From Vibrio celticus (GTDB lineage Bacteria; Pseudomonadota; Gammaproteobacteria; Enterobacterales; Vibrionaceae): a stretch of 64,000 nucleotides of DNA. The stretch covers positions 2,418,001 to 2,482,000 of the forward strand of contig NZ_AP025463.1 in NCBI RefSeq assembly GCF_024347335.1. Direction: 5' to 3'. Of the stretch, positions 54,004-63,023 are shown one piece after another. Numbering within the stretch: position 1 is the stretch's first letter; each line of letters begins with the position of its first letter. The position numbers were made by a program, and so were the translations under genes. The notes under the pieces were generated by a model. The model did not search any database. It had not been told where the DNA came from and saw nothing but the letters and a program-made list of their open reading frames with translations.

Positions 54004-54191
54004 AAAGTGGAGTATCTCTTAAGCAATTCGTTTAACAATGCAGCCAATTGCCGCATTTTTCTCTCACGTTTAAATATGCAATTATCAAGCCGTAATGGGT
54101 TAGGTAATTTATGATTTATTGCCCTTCCCTAGTTTTTATCACTGCTATTATCTGCAATAATGCAGCCTTAATCACACTTATTTGGGCTAAC

Positions 54192-54836
54192 ATGACTGTA
54201 GAAAACGAAGCTCTGACCCTAAAAAAACGCTTTCGCGGCTATTTTCCAGTGGTCATCGACGTGGAAACCGCAGGGTTTAACGCTGAAACCGATGCATTAT
54301 TAGAAATCTGCGCCATTACATTAAAAATGGATGAGTACGGAGATCTGCACCCTGCATCAACGCTTCATTTTCACATTGAGCCTTTTGAAGGCGCAAATAT
54401 AGAGCAGGCAGCATTAGACTTTAACGGAATTAAAGACCCATTTAGCCCATTACGTTGTGCTGTGTCGGAACAAGAAGCCCTTAAAGAAATCTACAAGCTA
54501 GTGAGAAAAGAACAAAAAGCTTCAGATTGCAGTCGCGCAATCATGGTTGCTCACAACGCTACATTCGATTTGAACTTCGTTAATGCGGCAAGTGAGCGCT
54601 GTAAGCTTAAACGCGTCCCTTTCCATCCATTTGCTACTTTTGACACTGCAGCTCTTAGTGGTCTTGCCTACGGTCAAACCGTTTTGGCTAAAGCTTGCCG
54701 CACTGCAGGGATGGAATTTGACAACAAAGAAGCACACTCTGCTTTGTATGATACGCAAAAAACCACAGAGTTATTTTGCGGCATTGTAAACAAATGGAAA
54801 GCCCTTGGTGGTTGGCCTCTTGTTGACGAAGAATAA
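54192..54836 (+). CDS. rnt: Ribonuclease T
   Basis: A 3'-5' exoribonuclease that trims tRNA and other stable RNA ends. The DEDD-family exonuclease motifs are VVIDVETAGFNAETDALLEI (Exo I), AHNATFDLNFVNAA (Exo II) and HSALYDTQKT (Exo III). The ATG at 54192 gives the usual MTVENEALTLKKRFRG start and 214 residues; an earlier ATG at 54111 would add a hydrophobic stretch not found in RNase T and is rejected. Confidence 0.95.
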   Translation: MTVENEALTLKKRFRGYFPVVIDVETAGFNAETDALLEICAITLKMDEYGDLHPASTLHFHIEPFEGANIEQAALDFNGIKDPFSPLRCAVSEQEALKEIYKLVRKEQKASDCSRAIMVAHNATFDLNFVNAASERCKLKRVPFHPFATFDTAALSGLAYGQTVLAKACRTAGMEFDNKEAHSALYDTQKTTELFCGIVNKWKALGGWPLVDEE

Positions 54837-54901
54837 AAAATAGAGTCGGTAAACGTTTTTTCGTATTGCCTTCATAAAAAACACAACATCCCGAGAATAA
54901 T

Positions 54902-56227
54902 ATGAATCCTGTTGTAATTTCAGTTTGCATCATGCTTGTTTTAGCTTTGATGCGTGTAAACGTAGTCGTTGCTCTGACGTTCAGTGCAATTATCGGTGGC
55001 GTAGCCTCTGGTATGAGCTTGAACGACGCAGTCGCGGCTTTCGAAAGTGGATTAGGCGGCGGTGCAACGATTGCACTTAGCTACGCTATGCTTGGTACAT
55101 TCGCTGTTGCTATCTCACGTTCTGGTATCACAGATCTCCTTGCTCAAAGTGTTATCAAACGCATTCACGGCAAAGAGAACAGTGCAGCATCGACTGGTCT
55201 TAAATACGGCATGCTTGCGTCGTTGATCTTAGTGACCATGTCTTCGCAAAACGTGATTCCGGTACATATCGCCTTCATCCCAATCTTAATCCCACCTCTA
55301 CTAGGCGTATTCGCAAAAATGAACCTAGACCGTCGTCTAGTTGCGTGTGTACTTACTTTTGGTCTGATTACGCCTTACATGGTGTTACCAATTGGTTTTG
55401 GCGGCATCTTCCTAAACAACATCCTGCTTAAAAACCTTCACGACAATGGTCTTGAAAACGTTGTAGCAAGCCAAGTACCTATGGCAATGTTGTTACCAGC
55501 AGCAGGCATGATCTTCGGTCTTCTTACTGCAGTATTCTTTACTTACCGTAAGCCTCGCCAATACAAAGAAACGTCTCATACTGTTGTTTCAACCGAAGTG
55601 AAAGAGATCAACAAGAAGCACATCCTAGTGGCTGCTGCTGGTATTGTTGCTGCGCTAACGGTTCAGCTATCGACGGGTTCTATGATCATCGGTGCTTTGG
55701 CTGGTTTCATGGTATTCACCTTCGGTGGTGTAATCGCTTGGAAAGAGACACACGATGTCTTCACTAAAGGCGTTCACATGATGGCAATGATCGGTTTCAT
55801 CATGATTGCAGCGGCAGGTTTCGCGGCAGTTATGAAGCAAACAGGTGGCGTTGAATCTCTGGTTGAAGCACTTTCAACAAGCATTGGCGACAACAAGCCT
55901 CTAGCAGCACTGCTTATGCTAATCGTTGGCCTATTGGTAACAATGGGTATCGGTTCTTCGTTCTCTACGATTCCAATCCTTGCAACTATCTACGTTCCAC
56001 TAGCAGCAGCATTTGGCTTCTCGCCTATGGCAACAATCGCTCTAGTGGGTACAGCTGCAGCACTTGGTGATGCGGGCTCTCCGGCTTCTGACTCAACATT
56101 AGGTCCAACGTCTGGTCTAAATGCCGATGGTCAACACGAGCACGTTTGGGAAACAGTAGTACCGACGTTCCTGCACTACAACATCCCACTGATCGTATTC
56201 GGTTGGATTGCAGCCATGGTTCTGTAA
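54902..56227 (+). CDS. Na+/H+ antiporter-family membrane protein
   Basis: A 441-residue inner-membrane protein with about 11 helices, of the Na+/H+ antiporter superfamily that includes NhaC-like and YuiF-type proteins. Conserved parts are VALTFSAIIGGVASGMSLNDA, the late IGSSFSTIPILATIYVPLAAAFG, and GDAGSPASDSTLGPTSGLNADGQHEH. Whether it moves Na+/H+ or an amino acid cannot be told. It begins 65 bases after rnt. Confidence 0.8.
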   Translation: MNPVVISVCIMLVLALMRVNVVVALTFSAIIGGVASGMSLNDAVAAFESGLGGGATIALSYAMLGTFAVAISRSGITDLLAQSVIKRIHGKENSAASTGLKYGMLASLILVTMSSQNVIPVHIAFIPILIPPLLGVFAKMNLDRRLVACVLTFGLITPYMVLPIGFGGIFLNNILLKNLHDNGLENVVASQVPMAMLLPAAGMIFGLLTAVFFTYRKPRQYKETSHTVVSTEVKEINKKHILVAAAGIVAALTVQLSTGSMIIGALAGFMVFTFGGVIAWKETHDVFTKGVHMMAMIGFIMIAAAGFAAVMKQTGGVESLVEALSTSIGDNKPLAALLMLIVGLLVTMGIGSSFSTIPILATIYVPLAAAFGFSPMATIALVGTAAALGDAGSPASDSTLGPTSGLNADGQHEHVWETVVPTFLHYNIPLIVFGWIAAMVL

Positions 56228-56267
56228 TTAGGTTCTATAGTTAAAGAGCCCTGCGCTAACTTTTATA

Positions 56268-56292
56268 AAGACCGCCTCGTGCGGTCTTTTTT
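56268..56292 (+). terminator. Terminator of the antiporter gene
   Basis: AAAGACCGC-CTCGT-GCGGTCTTTTTT, 40 bases after the stop. Confidence 0.92.
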
Positions 56293-56353
56293 GTCTCTGG
56301 GATTCATTCTACTCTTCCTTCCGCTCACTCTCATTGAACTAGCGACACCAAAC

Positions 56354-56383
56354 AAAAAAGGCTTACTCTTATGAGTAAGCCTT
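56354..56383 (-). terminator. Terminator of the DsbA-family gene
   Basis: On the minus strand AAGGCTTACTC-AT-AAGAGTAAGCCTTTTTT, about 38 bases after the stop. Confidence 0.88.
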
Positions 56384-56420
56384 AGAAATCATTGCGTCAA
56401 TACAGACAACTCTCGCTGAA

Positions 56421-57050
56421 TTATGCAGCGGGAGCATTACTCACAAGAATTTCGCGAATAGACTTAAGCGTCGCTTCCGTTGAATGGTAATCCAATTCAA
56501 CTTCACTAAAGATGCCGTTCACTTCAAGCATTAAGGTCGGGTAAGAAAATACACCCATCGCTTCTTTAAAGCCTAGCTGGTCATCTAACTCACTTTCCAA
56601 TAACTTGCTAGAAAGGTCATTTTCAAACTGTTGAACATTCATACCTAGCTCTTCAGCCAACTGCAAATGTGTGTCTTGGCTATGAGGCAGCATCGCACGA
56701 AGGTAGTAAGCATGTTGAATCGCTTCAAGCATCGCTTCGTAATGGTCTTGAAAACCAGCGGCAATCACGGCGCGGCACGCAGGGTAAGTACTGCGAACAG
56801 GTTGGCACTCAGTCCAAAAATCATGGTTAAACTCAGTACCTAGCTTAGCTTCGATCTGCTTCCAAATCGCTTGCAGCTTGCCTTTCATCTCTTCTGACAT
56901 TGGCTCATCAGAATCCGGGGCTAAACCACCCACTACATAGTTAAACTCAATGCTCGCAGGCAATTGTTGTTTCAATAACTCAAGTGTTTGCTTGTAACCC
57001 CAACACCAGCTGCACATTGGATCATGCACATAATGAAGTTTTACGTTCAT
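56421..57050 (-). CDS. DsbA-family thioredoxin-like protein
   Basis: A 209-residue protein with a thioredoxin fold and a helical insert, resembling FrnE/DsbA-like oxidoreductases (DSBA domain). The active-site-like motif near the N-terminus is CSWCWG (about residues 13-18), and the cis-Pro loop is SYPTLMLEV. There is no signal peptide, so it should act in the cytoplasm. The substrate is unknown. It lies 98 bases downstream of grxD on the same strand, with a terminator-like stem between them. Confidence 0.85.
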   Translation of the reverse strand: MNVKLHYVHDPMCSWCWGYKQTLELLKQQLPASIEFNYVVGGLAPDSDEPMSEEMKGKLQAIWKQIEAKLGTEFNHDFWTECQPVRSTYPACRAVIAAGFQDHYEAMLEAIQHAYYLRAMLPHSQDTHLQLAEELGMNVQQFENDLSSKLLESELDDQLGFKEAMGVFSYPTLMLEVNGIFSEVELDYHSTEATLKSIREILVSNAPAA

Positions 57051-57089
57051 TGTTCATTCCTTATCGAGTCAATGATTCGATCAATTCAA

Positions 57090-57114
57090 ACAAAAAAGGA
57101 GCCTGATTAAGGCC
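57090..57114 (-). terminator. grxD terminator
   Basis: On the minus strand GGGGCC-TTAATCA-GGCTCC (one G-U pair) followed by six T. It separates grxD from the DsbA-family gene. Confidence 0.7.
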
Positions 57115-57148
57115 CCTCATTTTAACTATTCAGCGCAAAGGCTAGAAC

Positions 57149-57487
57149 TTATTCAGCGTCATCGCCAGCAACTTTAGCCGCTGCTTCTTTGATGATCGGC
57201 TGAAGTTCGCCTTTTTGGAACATCTCAAGAATGATGTCACAACCACCGATTAGCTCACCTTCAACCCAAAGTTGTGGGAAAGTTGGCCATTGTGCGTAAG
57301 CAGGAAGCTCTGCACGGATATCAGGGTTTTGTAGGATATCTACGTAAGCAAATTTCTCGCCACATGCCATTAGAGCTTGAGACGCTTGAGAAGAGAAACC
57401 ACAGCTAGGTAGCTTAGGAGAACCTTTCATGTACAGTAGAATAGTGTTTTCTTCAATTTGCTGTTTGATTTTATCGATAGTTTCCAT
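57149..57487 (-). CDS. grxD: Monothiol glutaredoxin Grx4
   Basis: A 112-residue glutaredoxin with the monothiol site CGFS (in PKLPSCGFSSQASQAL, about residue 30) and the glutathione-binding WPTFPQLWVEGELIGGCDII. Such proteins carry and deliver [2Fe-2S] clusters with BolA partners. It is divergent from sodB, as in E. coli. Confidence 0.96.
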   Translation of the reverse strand: METIDKIKQQIEENTILLYMKGSPKLPSCGFSSQASQALMACGEKFAYVDILQNPDIRAELPAYAQWPTFPQLWVEGELIGGCDIILEMFQKGELQPIIKEAAAKVAGDDAE

Positions 57488-57717
57488 TGCTTCCTCGTTA
57501 ATGGATTACGGCTTTTATTGCCTTTATTCTACCCCAAACTAAAAGAATAAAAACCATATAAAAAAAGCGGTTAACAAGCTAAGCTAACAATTCACACAAA
57601 AGTAATGAAATAAGCTTTTAATAAAGTAAAAACTTGCTAAACTATATCGCAAGTCAGCAAATTGACCATGGTTGGCAGTATAGCGAGCCATGAATAATAA
57701 TATCACTGGAAGCAATC

Positions 57718-57735
57718 GAAAGAGTTAACTCTTTC
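57718..57735. promoter_or_regulatory. 18-bp perfect palindrome in the sodB leader
   Basis: GAAAGAGTTAACTCTTTC lies 21 bases before the sodB start, next to the ribosome-binding site GGAGAAT. It could be an operator or an RNA hairpin that affects translation or RyhB access. Confidence 0.5.
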
Positions 57736-57756
57736 ATATCAATGGAGAATTGAGCA

Positions 57757-58341
57757 ATGGCATTTGAACTACCGGCTCTTCCTTACGCGAAAGACGCGCT
57801 AGAACCACACATCTCAGCAGAAACGCTAGATTTCCACCACGGTAAGCACCACAACACTTACGTTGTTAAGCTAAACGGTCTTATCCCAGGTACTGAGTTT
57901 GAAGACAAAACACTAGAAGAGATCGTTAAGACTTCTACTGGTGGTGTTTTCAATAACGCTGCTCAAATCTGGAACCACACGTTCTACTGGCACTGTCTTG
58001 CTCCTAAAGCAGGCGGCGAGCCAACTGGCGCTGTTGCAGAAGCTATCAACGCTGCATTCGGTTCTTTCGAAGAATTCAAAGAGAAATTCACTGATTCAGC
58101 AATCAACAACTTCGGTTCTTCTTGGACTTGGTTAGTTAAGAAAGCTGACGGTTCTCTAGACATCGTTAACACTTCTAACGCTGCTACTCCTCTAACAGAA
58201 GAAGGTGTTACTCCACTTCTAACTGTTGACCTATGGGAACACGCTTACTACATCGATTTCCGCAATGTTCGCCCTGACTACATGGCTGCATTCTGGAACC
58301 TAGTAAACTGGTCTTTCGTAGAAGAGAACCTAGCTAAGTAA
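57757..58341 (+). CDS. sodB: Superoxide dismutase [Fe]
   Basis: A cytoplasmic iron SOD of 194 residues. The metal ligands are His in HHGKHHNTYVVKLN and NHTFYWHCL, and Asp and His in DLWEHAYYIDFRN. Fe preference is inferred from length and the family pattern (FNNAAQIWNHTFYWHCL). In other gammaproteobacteria sodB is repressed by the sRNA RyhB under iron limitation. A strong terminator follows. Confidence 0.95.
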   Translation: MAFELPALPYAKDALEPHISAETLDFHHGKHHNTYVVKLNGLIPGTEFEDKTLEEIVKTSTGGVFNNAAQIWNHTFYWHCLAPKAGGEPTGAVAEAINAAFGSFEEFKEKFTDSAINNFGSSWTWLVKKADGSLDIVNTSNAATPLTEEGVTPLLTVDLWEHAYYIDFRNVRPDYMAAFWNLVNWSFVEENLAK

Positions 58342-58384
58342 TTATTGCTTACGCTGCGCTATTTATAGCGAGTTGTCTATTGAG

Positions 58385-58412
58385 AGCTCATGCCCCGGCG
58401 TGAGCTTTTTTG
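58385..58412 (+). terminator. sodB terminator
   Basis: AGCTCA(T)GCC / GGC(G)TGAGCT then TTTTTTG. Confidence 0.88.
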
Positions 58413-58458
58413 TATCTGTCGTATTCCACAAAATCTAGGCCTTTCTTAGCCTATTAAC

Positions 58459-58530
58459 CAGTTAGCCAGTTAGCCAGTTAGCCAGTTAGCCAGTTAGCCA
58501 GTTAGCCAGTTAGCCAGTTAGCCAGTTAGC
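58459..58530 (+). repeat. 8-bp tandem repeat CAGTTAGC x9
   Basis: Nine perfect copies (72 bp) between sodB and the VC2046-family gene, preceded by one imperfect copy. No spacers, so it is not CRISPR. Confidence 0.97.
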
Positions 58531-58660
58531 CAAGAGAGCTTACTTCTCGACCAATTCCTAGCACTCTTCCCCGCCCTGCATAAATTCTCTATTTGCCTGT
58601 AATTAAACACTAAAGTTTGCCGACTCCATGCCGTTAAAGGTGTATCCAATGAGAGGCAGC

Positions 58661-59164
58661 ATGCAAATACATACTTTAGACAAAGCAGGAATCATCAACG
58701 AACTGAAGTTCGGCATCGGGATCAGCCAAGCGGTTGAGCAAGGTCGCCGTGCAGATTTCGCGTTGCTGTTGTCTATGTTTTCTAATGACGTTCGTGATTG
58801 CACGCCGATTGACACCATTGAAGTCACAGAGACAACTGAAGATCGCCTGCGTAAACACTTCGGCGTGGCAGAACCGCAGCAGCTGCGTTCGAACCAATCT
58901 TCTTATGAAATTTCAGCTCAGCAATCTAATCATTTTCATCAAGCTAGCCTTGCCAGCGCAAAACTCAGCCATTACTTGAAACCGGAAGCGCTTGCCTTCA
59001 TGCCTGAAGATACAGCCGACTTACCCGAAGAGGTTTACCAAAACCTTTCTGGTCATGACCGACGTAAATTGGCAAACAAACAGGTACCTGATTTGCCACT
59101 TGCTACGCTCTACAATGAACTATCAACAGCCCAGCGTCAGTACCAAATTCAAGCTCAAGTATAG
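58661..59164 (+). CDS. VC2046/SO_2500 family protein
   Basis: A 167-residue soluble protein. I recognise it as a conserved Vibrio/Shewanella family of unknown function (QAVEQGRRADFALLLSMFSNDVRD near residues 18-40, and the late LSGHDRRKLANKQVPDLPLATLYNEL). The start at 58661 is chosen because GAGAGG precedes that ATG; two earlier in-frame ATGs are weaker. It stands alone, with a tandem repeat upstream. Confidence 0.8.
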   Translation: MQIHTLDKAGIINELKFGIGISQAVEQGRRADFALLLSMFSNDVRDCTPIDTIEVTETTEDRLRKHFGVAEPQQLRSNQSSYEISAQQSNHFHQASLASAKLSHYLKPEALAFMPEDTADLPEEVYQNLSGHDRRKLANKQVPDLPLATLYNELSTAQRQYQIQAQV

Positions 59165-59443
59165 CGGTCACCTACCTTTCCTCTTTTTCGTTCTCTATCC
59201 ACTGCTATTCTTGATTAGTTCGCCGCATTTCAAATCATTCACATGCGTGATATGAACCACCAGCCTTGGGTGAACATGAAATACGAATTGTCGATTACTA
59301 CTTGAAGTTACTGCGAAATGTGAGCTGCCACTAAGTTCATAAAAACTTATCAATTGGCACGCCTTAGTTTGAACCTCTTCACACCCATTGTATGAAATTT
59401 AACCCATCCTTATCCGACATGGACGATTTATTTAGGTGCTGGG

Positions 59444-60127
59444 ATGGAAATAAAAAGCTCAATCATATTGGTGACATCTGCAGGCTCACAACTCGGAGGG
59501 ACGATTGCGAACCACTTTGTTAACCTTGGAGCCACCGTCATCCTTTGTGATAAAGACACGGAAGCACTTCAAGAGACCTATTTACAATGTGCTCGTTTTT
59601 CTGACTCGGTTTACCACTACACACTCAAAAGTAATGACAACCAAGCAATTCTCAGCGTGTTTGATTTTATTCAAACCACCTTCAACACTACACCCGATGT
59701 ACTGGTCAATAATTGGATAAGCTCCCCGATGCCAAGCCTAATTGGCGATCAACCTGTCAGTAGCTTTATCAATGATCTTTCTTCTATGGCTACGACTCTT
59801 TTCGCATTTGGGCAAATCAGTGCCGAGAGATTGCGAGAGGAGGATAAAGAAGGCGTTATTGTGAATGTGATCTCTCACGATGACTTCCATGACGTGTCCG
59901 GCCTAGAAAGTGCGAACTCAATGATTACTGGCTTTACCCATAGCTGGGCCAAAGAACTGACTCCATTTGGTATTCGAGTCGGCGGTGTTGTCCCTGCAAT
60001 CCATAACTCCGATGGCAAGCTCAACCGATGCCACTGGGCTCAGCTGCAAGATGAACTGACCAGAACAACGGAATACATCGTCTCTAATGATTACTTTAGT
60101 GGACGAGTGGTCGCTGCTGAGGTTTAG
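59444..60127 (+). CDS. Short-chain dehydrogenase-like protein lacking the catalytic residues
   Basis: A 227-residue protein with the SDR Rossmann order: a glycine-rich loop in modified form (TSAGSQLGGTIA), an acidic residue after strand 2 (LCDKDTE), and NNW where NNAG is usual. The usual YxxxK is missing: the matching stretch reads SGLESANSMITGFTHSWAKEL, with no Tyr or Lys at the active positions. It is therefore probably not a normal oxidoreductase and may bind a cofactor or have another job. AGGTG precedes the ATG. It is convergent with adhE. Confidence 0.75.
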   Translation: MEIKSSIILVTSAGSQLGGTIANHFVNLGATVILCDKDTEALQETYLQCARFSDSVYHYTLKSNDNQAILSVFDFIQTTFNTTPDVLVNNWISSPMPSLIGDQPVSSFINDLSSMATTLFAFGQISAERLREEDKEGVIVNVISHDDFHDVSGLESANSMITGFTHSWAKELTPFGIRVGGVVPAIHNSDGKLNRCHWAQLQDELTRTTEYIVSNDYFSGRVVAAEV

Positions 60128-60222
60128 TTCTTCCCCGATGCCAAGCACATTTGAGCCATTCATTTCTAATCGAGTGACATTTCTCTAGCCTTTCAAGCCG
60201 CGTAGATCAGGCAACAAACATA

Positions 60223-60253
60223 AAAAAAGCCCCAGTCTCTCGACTAGGGCTTT
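60223..60253 (-). terminator. adhE terminator
   Basis: On the minus strand AAGCCCTAGTC-GAGA-GACTGGGGCTT followed by T7 (one mismatch), about 65 bases after the stop. Confidence 0.88.
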
Positions 60254-60317
60254 GATCTTTTCCCGATAGATAAGGTTCGTGCTAGCGAAAACTTATCTCA
60301 AAACTAATGCTTACTTA

Positions 60318-63023
60318 TTACGCGTTAGCTTTTTCTTTTTTAGCTTTTGGCGCTTTCGCGTCAGCTGGCTTTTGGTCAGCTTTCTTAAGAATCACTGTAG
60401 TGCCTTCGAAAGTTTCACCTTCAACGTAAGGAGTACCGAAGTAAGACGTTGTTAGTACTTCTTTTAGCTCAGTGATTAGTGGGTAACGTGGGTTAGCACC
60501 TGTACACTGGTCATCGAACGCTTCAACAGCTAGCTCGTCTAGTTTAGCGATGAAGTCAGACTCGTTAACACCCGCAGCTTGGATAGATAGTGGGATGTCT
60601 AGGTCAACTTTAAGCTCTTCTAACCAAGTCAGTAGACGTTCAATCTTCTGAGCAGTACGGTCACCAGCTTGGCTTAGGCCTAGGTGGTCAGCAACTTCAG
60701 CGTAACGACGACGTGCTTGTGGACGGTCGTACTGAGAGAATGCAGTCTGCTTAGTTGGGTTATCGTTCGCGTTGTAACGTACAACGTTAGAGATAAGTAG
60801 TGCGTTAGCAAGACCGTGTGGTAGGTGGAACTCAGCACCAATTTTGTGAGCCATTGAGTGACACACACCTAGGAATGCGTTCGCAAATGCTACACCAGCG
60901 ATAGTTGCTGCGTTGTGTACTTTCTCACGAGCGATTGGGTCAGCCGCACCATTTTTGTAGCTTGATGGTAGGTATTCTTTAAGCATCTTAAGTGCTTGAA
61001 GAGCTTGACCGTCTGAGTACTCGTTCGCTAGAACAGATACATAAGCTTCAAGAGCGTGAGTTACTGCATCGTAACCACCGAACGCTGTTAGAGACTTAGG
61101 CATGTTCATAACTAGGTTCGCATCAACGATAGCCATGTTTGGCGTGATTTCGTAATCAGCTAGTGGGTATTTAGCACCAGTCTTGTCGTCTGTAACAACA
61201 GCGAATGGAGTAACCTCTGAACCCGTACCTGAAGTTGTAGTGATACATACAAGCTCAGCTTTTTGACCCATTTTAGGGAACTTGTAGATACGTTTACGGA
61301 TATCCATAAAGCGCATTGCTAGTTCTTCGAAGTGAGTTTCTGGGTGCTCGTACATAACCCACATGATCTTAGCAGCATCCATTGGAGAACCGCCACCTAG
61401 AGCAAGGATTACGTCAGGTTGGAAGCTCTTCATTGCTTCAGCGCCTTTCTCAACAACAGATAGCGTTGGATCCGCTTCTACGTCGAAGAAAGTTTGAACT
61501 TCGATGCCTTGTGCTTTAAGCAGGCTAACTACGTCATCTGCGTAACCGTTGTTGAATAGGAAACGGTCAGTTACTAGGAATGCGCGTTTCTTACCTTCTA
61601 GGTCGCTCATTGCGATTGGAAGGCTACCACGACGGAAGTAGATAGACTTAGGTAGTTTGTGCCACAACATGTTTTCAGCTCGCTTCGCTACAGTTTTCTT
61701 GTTGATAAGGTGCTTAGGACCTACGTTCTCAGAGATAGAGTTACCACCCCATGAACCACAACCTAGAGTTAGAGAAGGTGCAACGTTGAAGTTGTACAGG
61801 TCACCGATACCACCGTGAGTAGTCGGGATGTTGATTAGGATACGAGCAGTCTTCATCTTGTCACCGAAGTAACGGATGCGGTCTGCGTTAGTATCTTGGT
61901 TAGTGTAAAGACCAGATGTGTGACCGATACCACCGATTTCAACCATAGTTACCGCTTGAGCAACTGCGTCTTCGAAGTCGTCTGCGCGGAATAGACCTAA
62001 AGTTGGAGATAGTTTCTCGTGAGCGAATTCGTCATCGTAAGAAACTTTACCAAGACCTTCACCTACAAGTACTTTTGTATCAGCAGGAACTTTAACACCC
62101 GCCATTTCAGCGATTGCTGGAGCAGGTTGACCTACGATTTTAGCGTTTAGGTTGCCGTCGATAAGCAGAACTTTACGTACTTTATCAGCGTCAGCTTTAG
62201 ATAGAACGTGAGCTTTGTGAGAAGCGAAACGCTCTTTCACTTCGTCGTATACTTCACCAACTACGATTGCAGCTTGCTCAGAAGCACATACTACGCCGTT
62301 ATCGAAAGTCTTAGACATAAGGATAGATGCTACAGCACGTTTGATGTCAGCTGTTTCATCGATAACTACAGGAACGTTACCAGCACCAACACCGATAGCA
62401 GGCTTACCAGAAGAGTATGCTGCTTTAACCATGCCTGGACCACCAGTAGCAAGGATAAGTGCGATACCGTCGTGCTTCATAAGCGCGTTAGAAAGCTCTA
62501 CAGATGGTTGGTCGATCCAACCGATGATGTCTCTTGGAGCACCAGCTGCAACAGCTGCGTCTAGAACTAGTTTCGCTGCGTCGTTAGTTGAGTTCTTTGC
62601 ACGTGGGTGTGGCGAGAAGATGATGCCGTTACGTGTCTTAAGAGAAATTAGAGATTTGAAGATTGCTGTAGAAGTTGGGTTCGTTGTTGGAACGATACCA
62701 CAGATGATACCTACAGGCTCAGCGATAGTCATTGTACCTAGGTTGTCATCTTCTTCTAAGATGCCACATGTTTTTTCGTCTTTGTATTTGTTGTAGATAA
62801 ATTCAGATGCAAAGTGGTTTTTGATAACCTTATCTTCAACAATACCCATTCCAGATTCAGCAACTGCTTGTTGAGCAAGTGGAATACGAGCGTGGTTAGC
62901 AGCAAGAGAAGCTGCGCGGAAGATTGCGTCTACTTTCTCTTGAGAGAATGTTGCAAACTCTTCTTGTGCTGCTTTAACGCGAGCTACTAGAGCATCAAGT
63001 TCCGCTAAGTTAGTTACAGGCAT
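60318..63023 (-). CDS. adhE: Bifunctional acetaldehyde-CoA/alcohol dehydrogenase AdhE
   Basis: Reduces acetyl-CoA to acetaldehyde and then to ethanol during fermentation. In 901 residues: an N-terminal aldehyde dehydrogenase (about 1-440, catalytic Cys in NGVVCASEQAAIV, near 245) and a C-terminal iron-dependent alcohol dehydrogenase (about 450-870, GGGSPMDAAKIMWVMYEHPE and the metal region GVCHSMAHKIGAEFHLPHGLAN). A short Lys/Ala-rich tail follows. The gene has a long upstream region and highly biased codons. AdhE forms spirosomes in relatives. Confidence 0.97.
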   Translation of the reverse strand: MPVTNLAELDALVARVKAAQEEFATFSQEKVDAIFRAASLAANHARIPLAQQAVAESGMGIVEDKVIKNHFASEFIYNKYKDEKTCGILEEDDNLGTMTIAEPVGIICGIVPTTNPTSTAIFKSLISLKTRNGIIFSPHPRAKNSTNDAAKLVLDAAVAAGAPRDIIGWIDQPSVELSNALMKHDGIALILATGGPGMVKAAYSSGKPAIGVGAGNVPVVIDETADIKRAVASILMSKTFDNGVVCASEQAAIVVGEVYDEVKERFASHKAHVLSKADADKVRKVLLIDGNLNAKIVGQPAPAIAEMAGVKVPADTKVLVGEGLGKVSYDDEFAHEKLSPTLGLFRADDFEDAVAQAVTMVEIGGIGHTSGLYTNQDTNADRIRYFGDKMKTARILINIPTTHGGIGDLYNFNVAPSLTLGCGSWGGNSISENVGPKHLINKKTVAKRAENMLWHKLPKSIYFRRGSLPIAMSDLEGKKRAFLVTDRFLFNNGYADDVVSLLKAQGIEVQTFFDVEADPTLSVVEKGAEAMKSFQPDVILALGGGSPMDAAKIMWVMYEHPETHFEELAMRFMDIRKRIYKFPKMGQKAELVCITTTSGTGSEVTPFAVVTDDKTGAKYPLADYEITPNMAIVDANLVMNMPKSLTAFGGYDAVTHALEAYVSVLANEYSDGQALQALKMLKEYLPSSYKNGAADPIAREKVHNAATIAGVAFANAFLGVCHSMAHKIGAEFHLPHGLANALLISNVVRYNANDNPTKQTAFSQYDRPQARRRYAEVADHLGLSQAGDRTAQKIERLLTWLEELKVDLDIPLSIQAAGVNESDFIAKLDELAVEAFDDQCTGANPRYPLITELKEVLTTSYFGTPYVEGETFEGTTVILKKADQKPADAKAPKAKKEKANA

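Noticed and set aside
54111..54191. Longer RNase T with an N-terminal hydrophobic stretch
   Set aside because: RNase T is cytoplasmic and starts with a sequence matching the ATG at 54192; the extension is upstream non-coding DNA.
54849..54864. GGTAAACGTTTTTTCG as a further GalR-type site
   Set aside because: It matches only one half of the palindrome and lies by an unrelated antiporter gene.
58459..58530. CRISPR-like array
   Set aside because: The unit is 8 bp, repeats are back to back with no spacers, and no cas genes are near.
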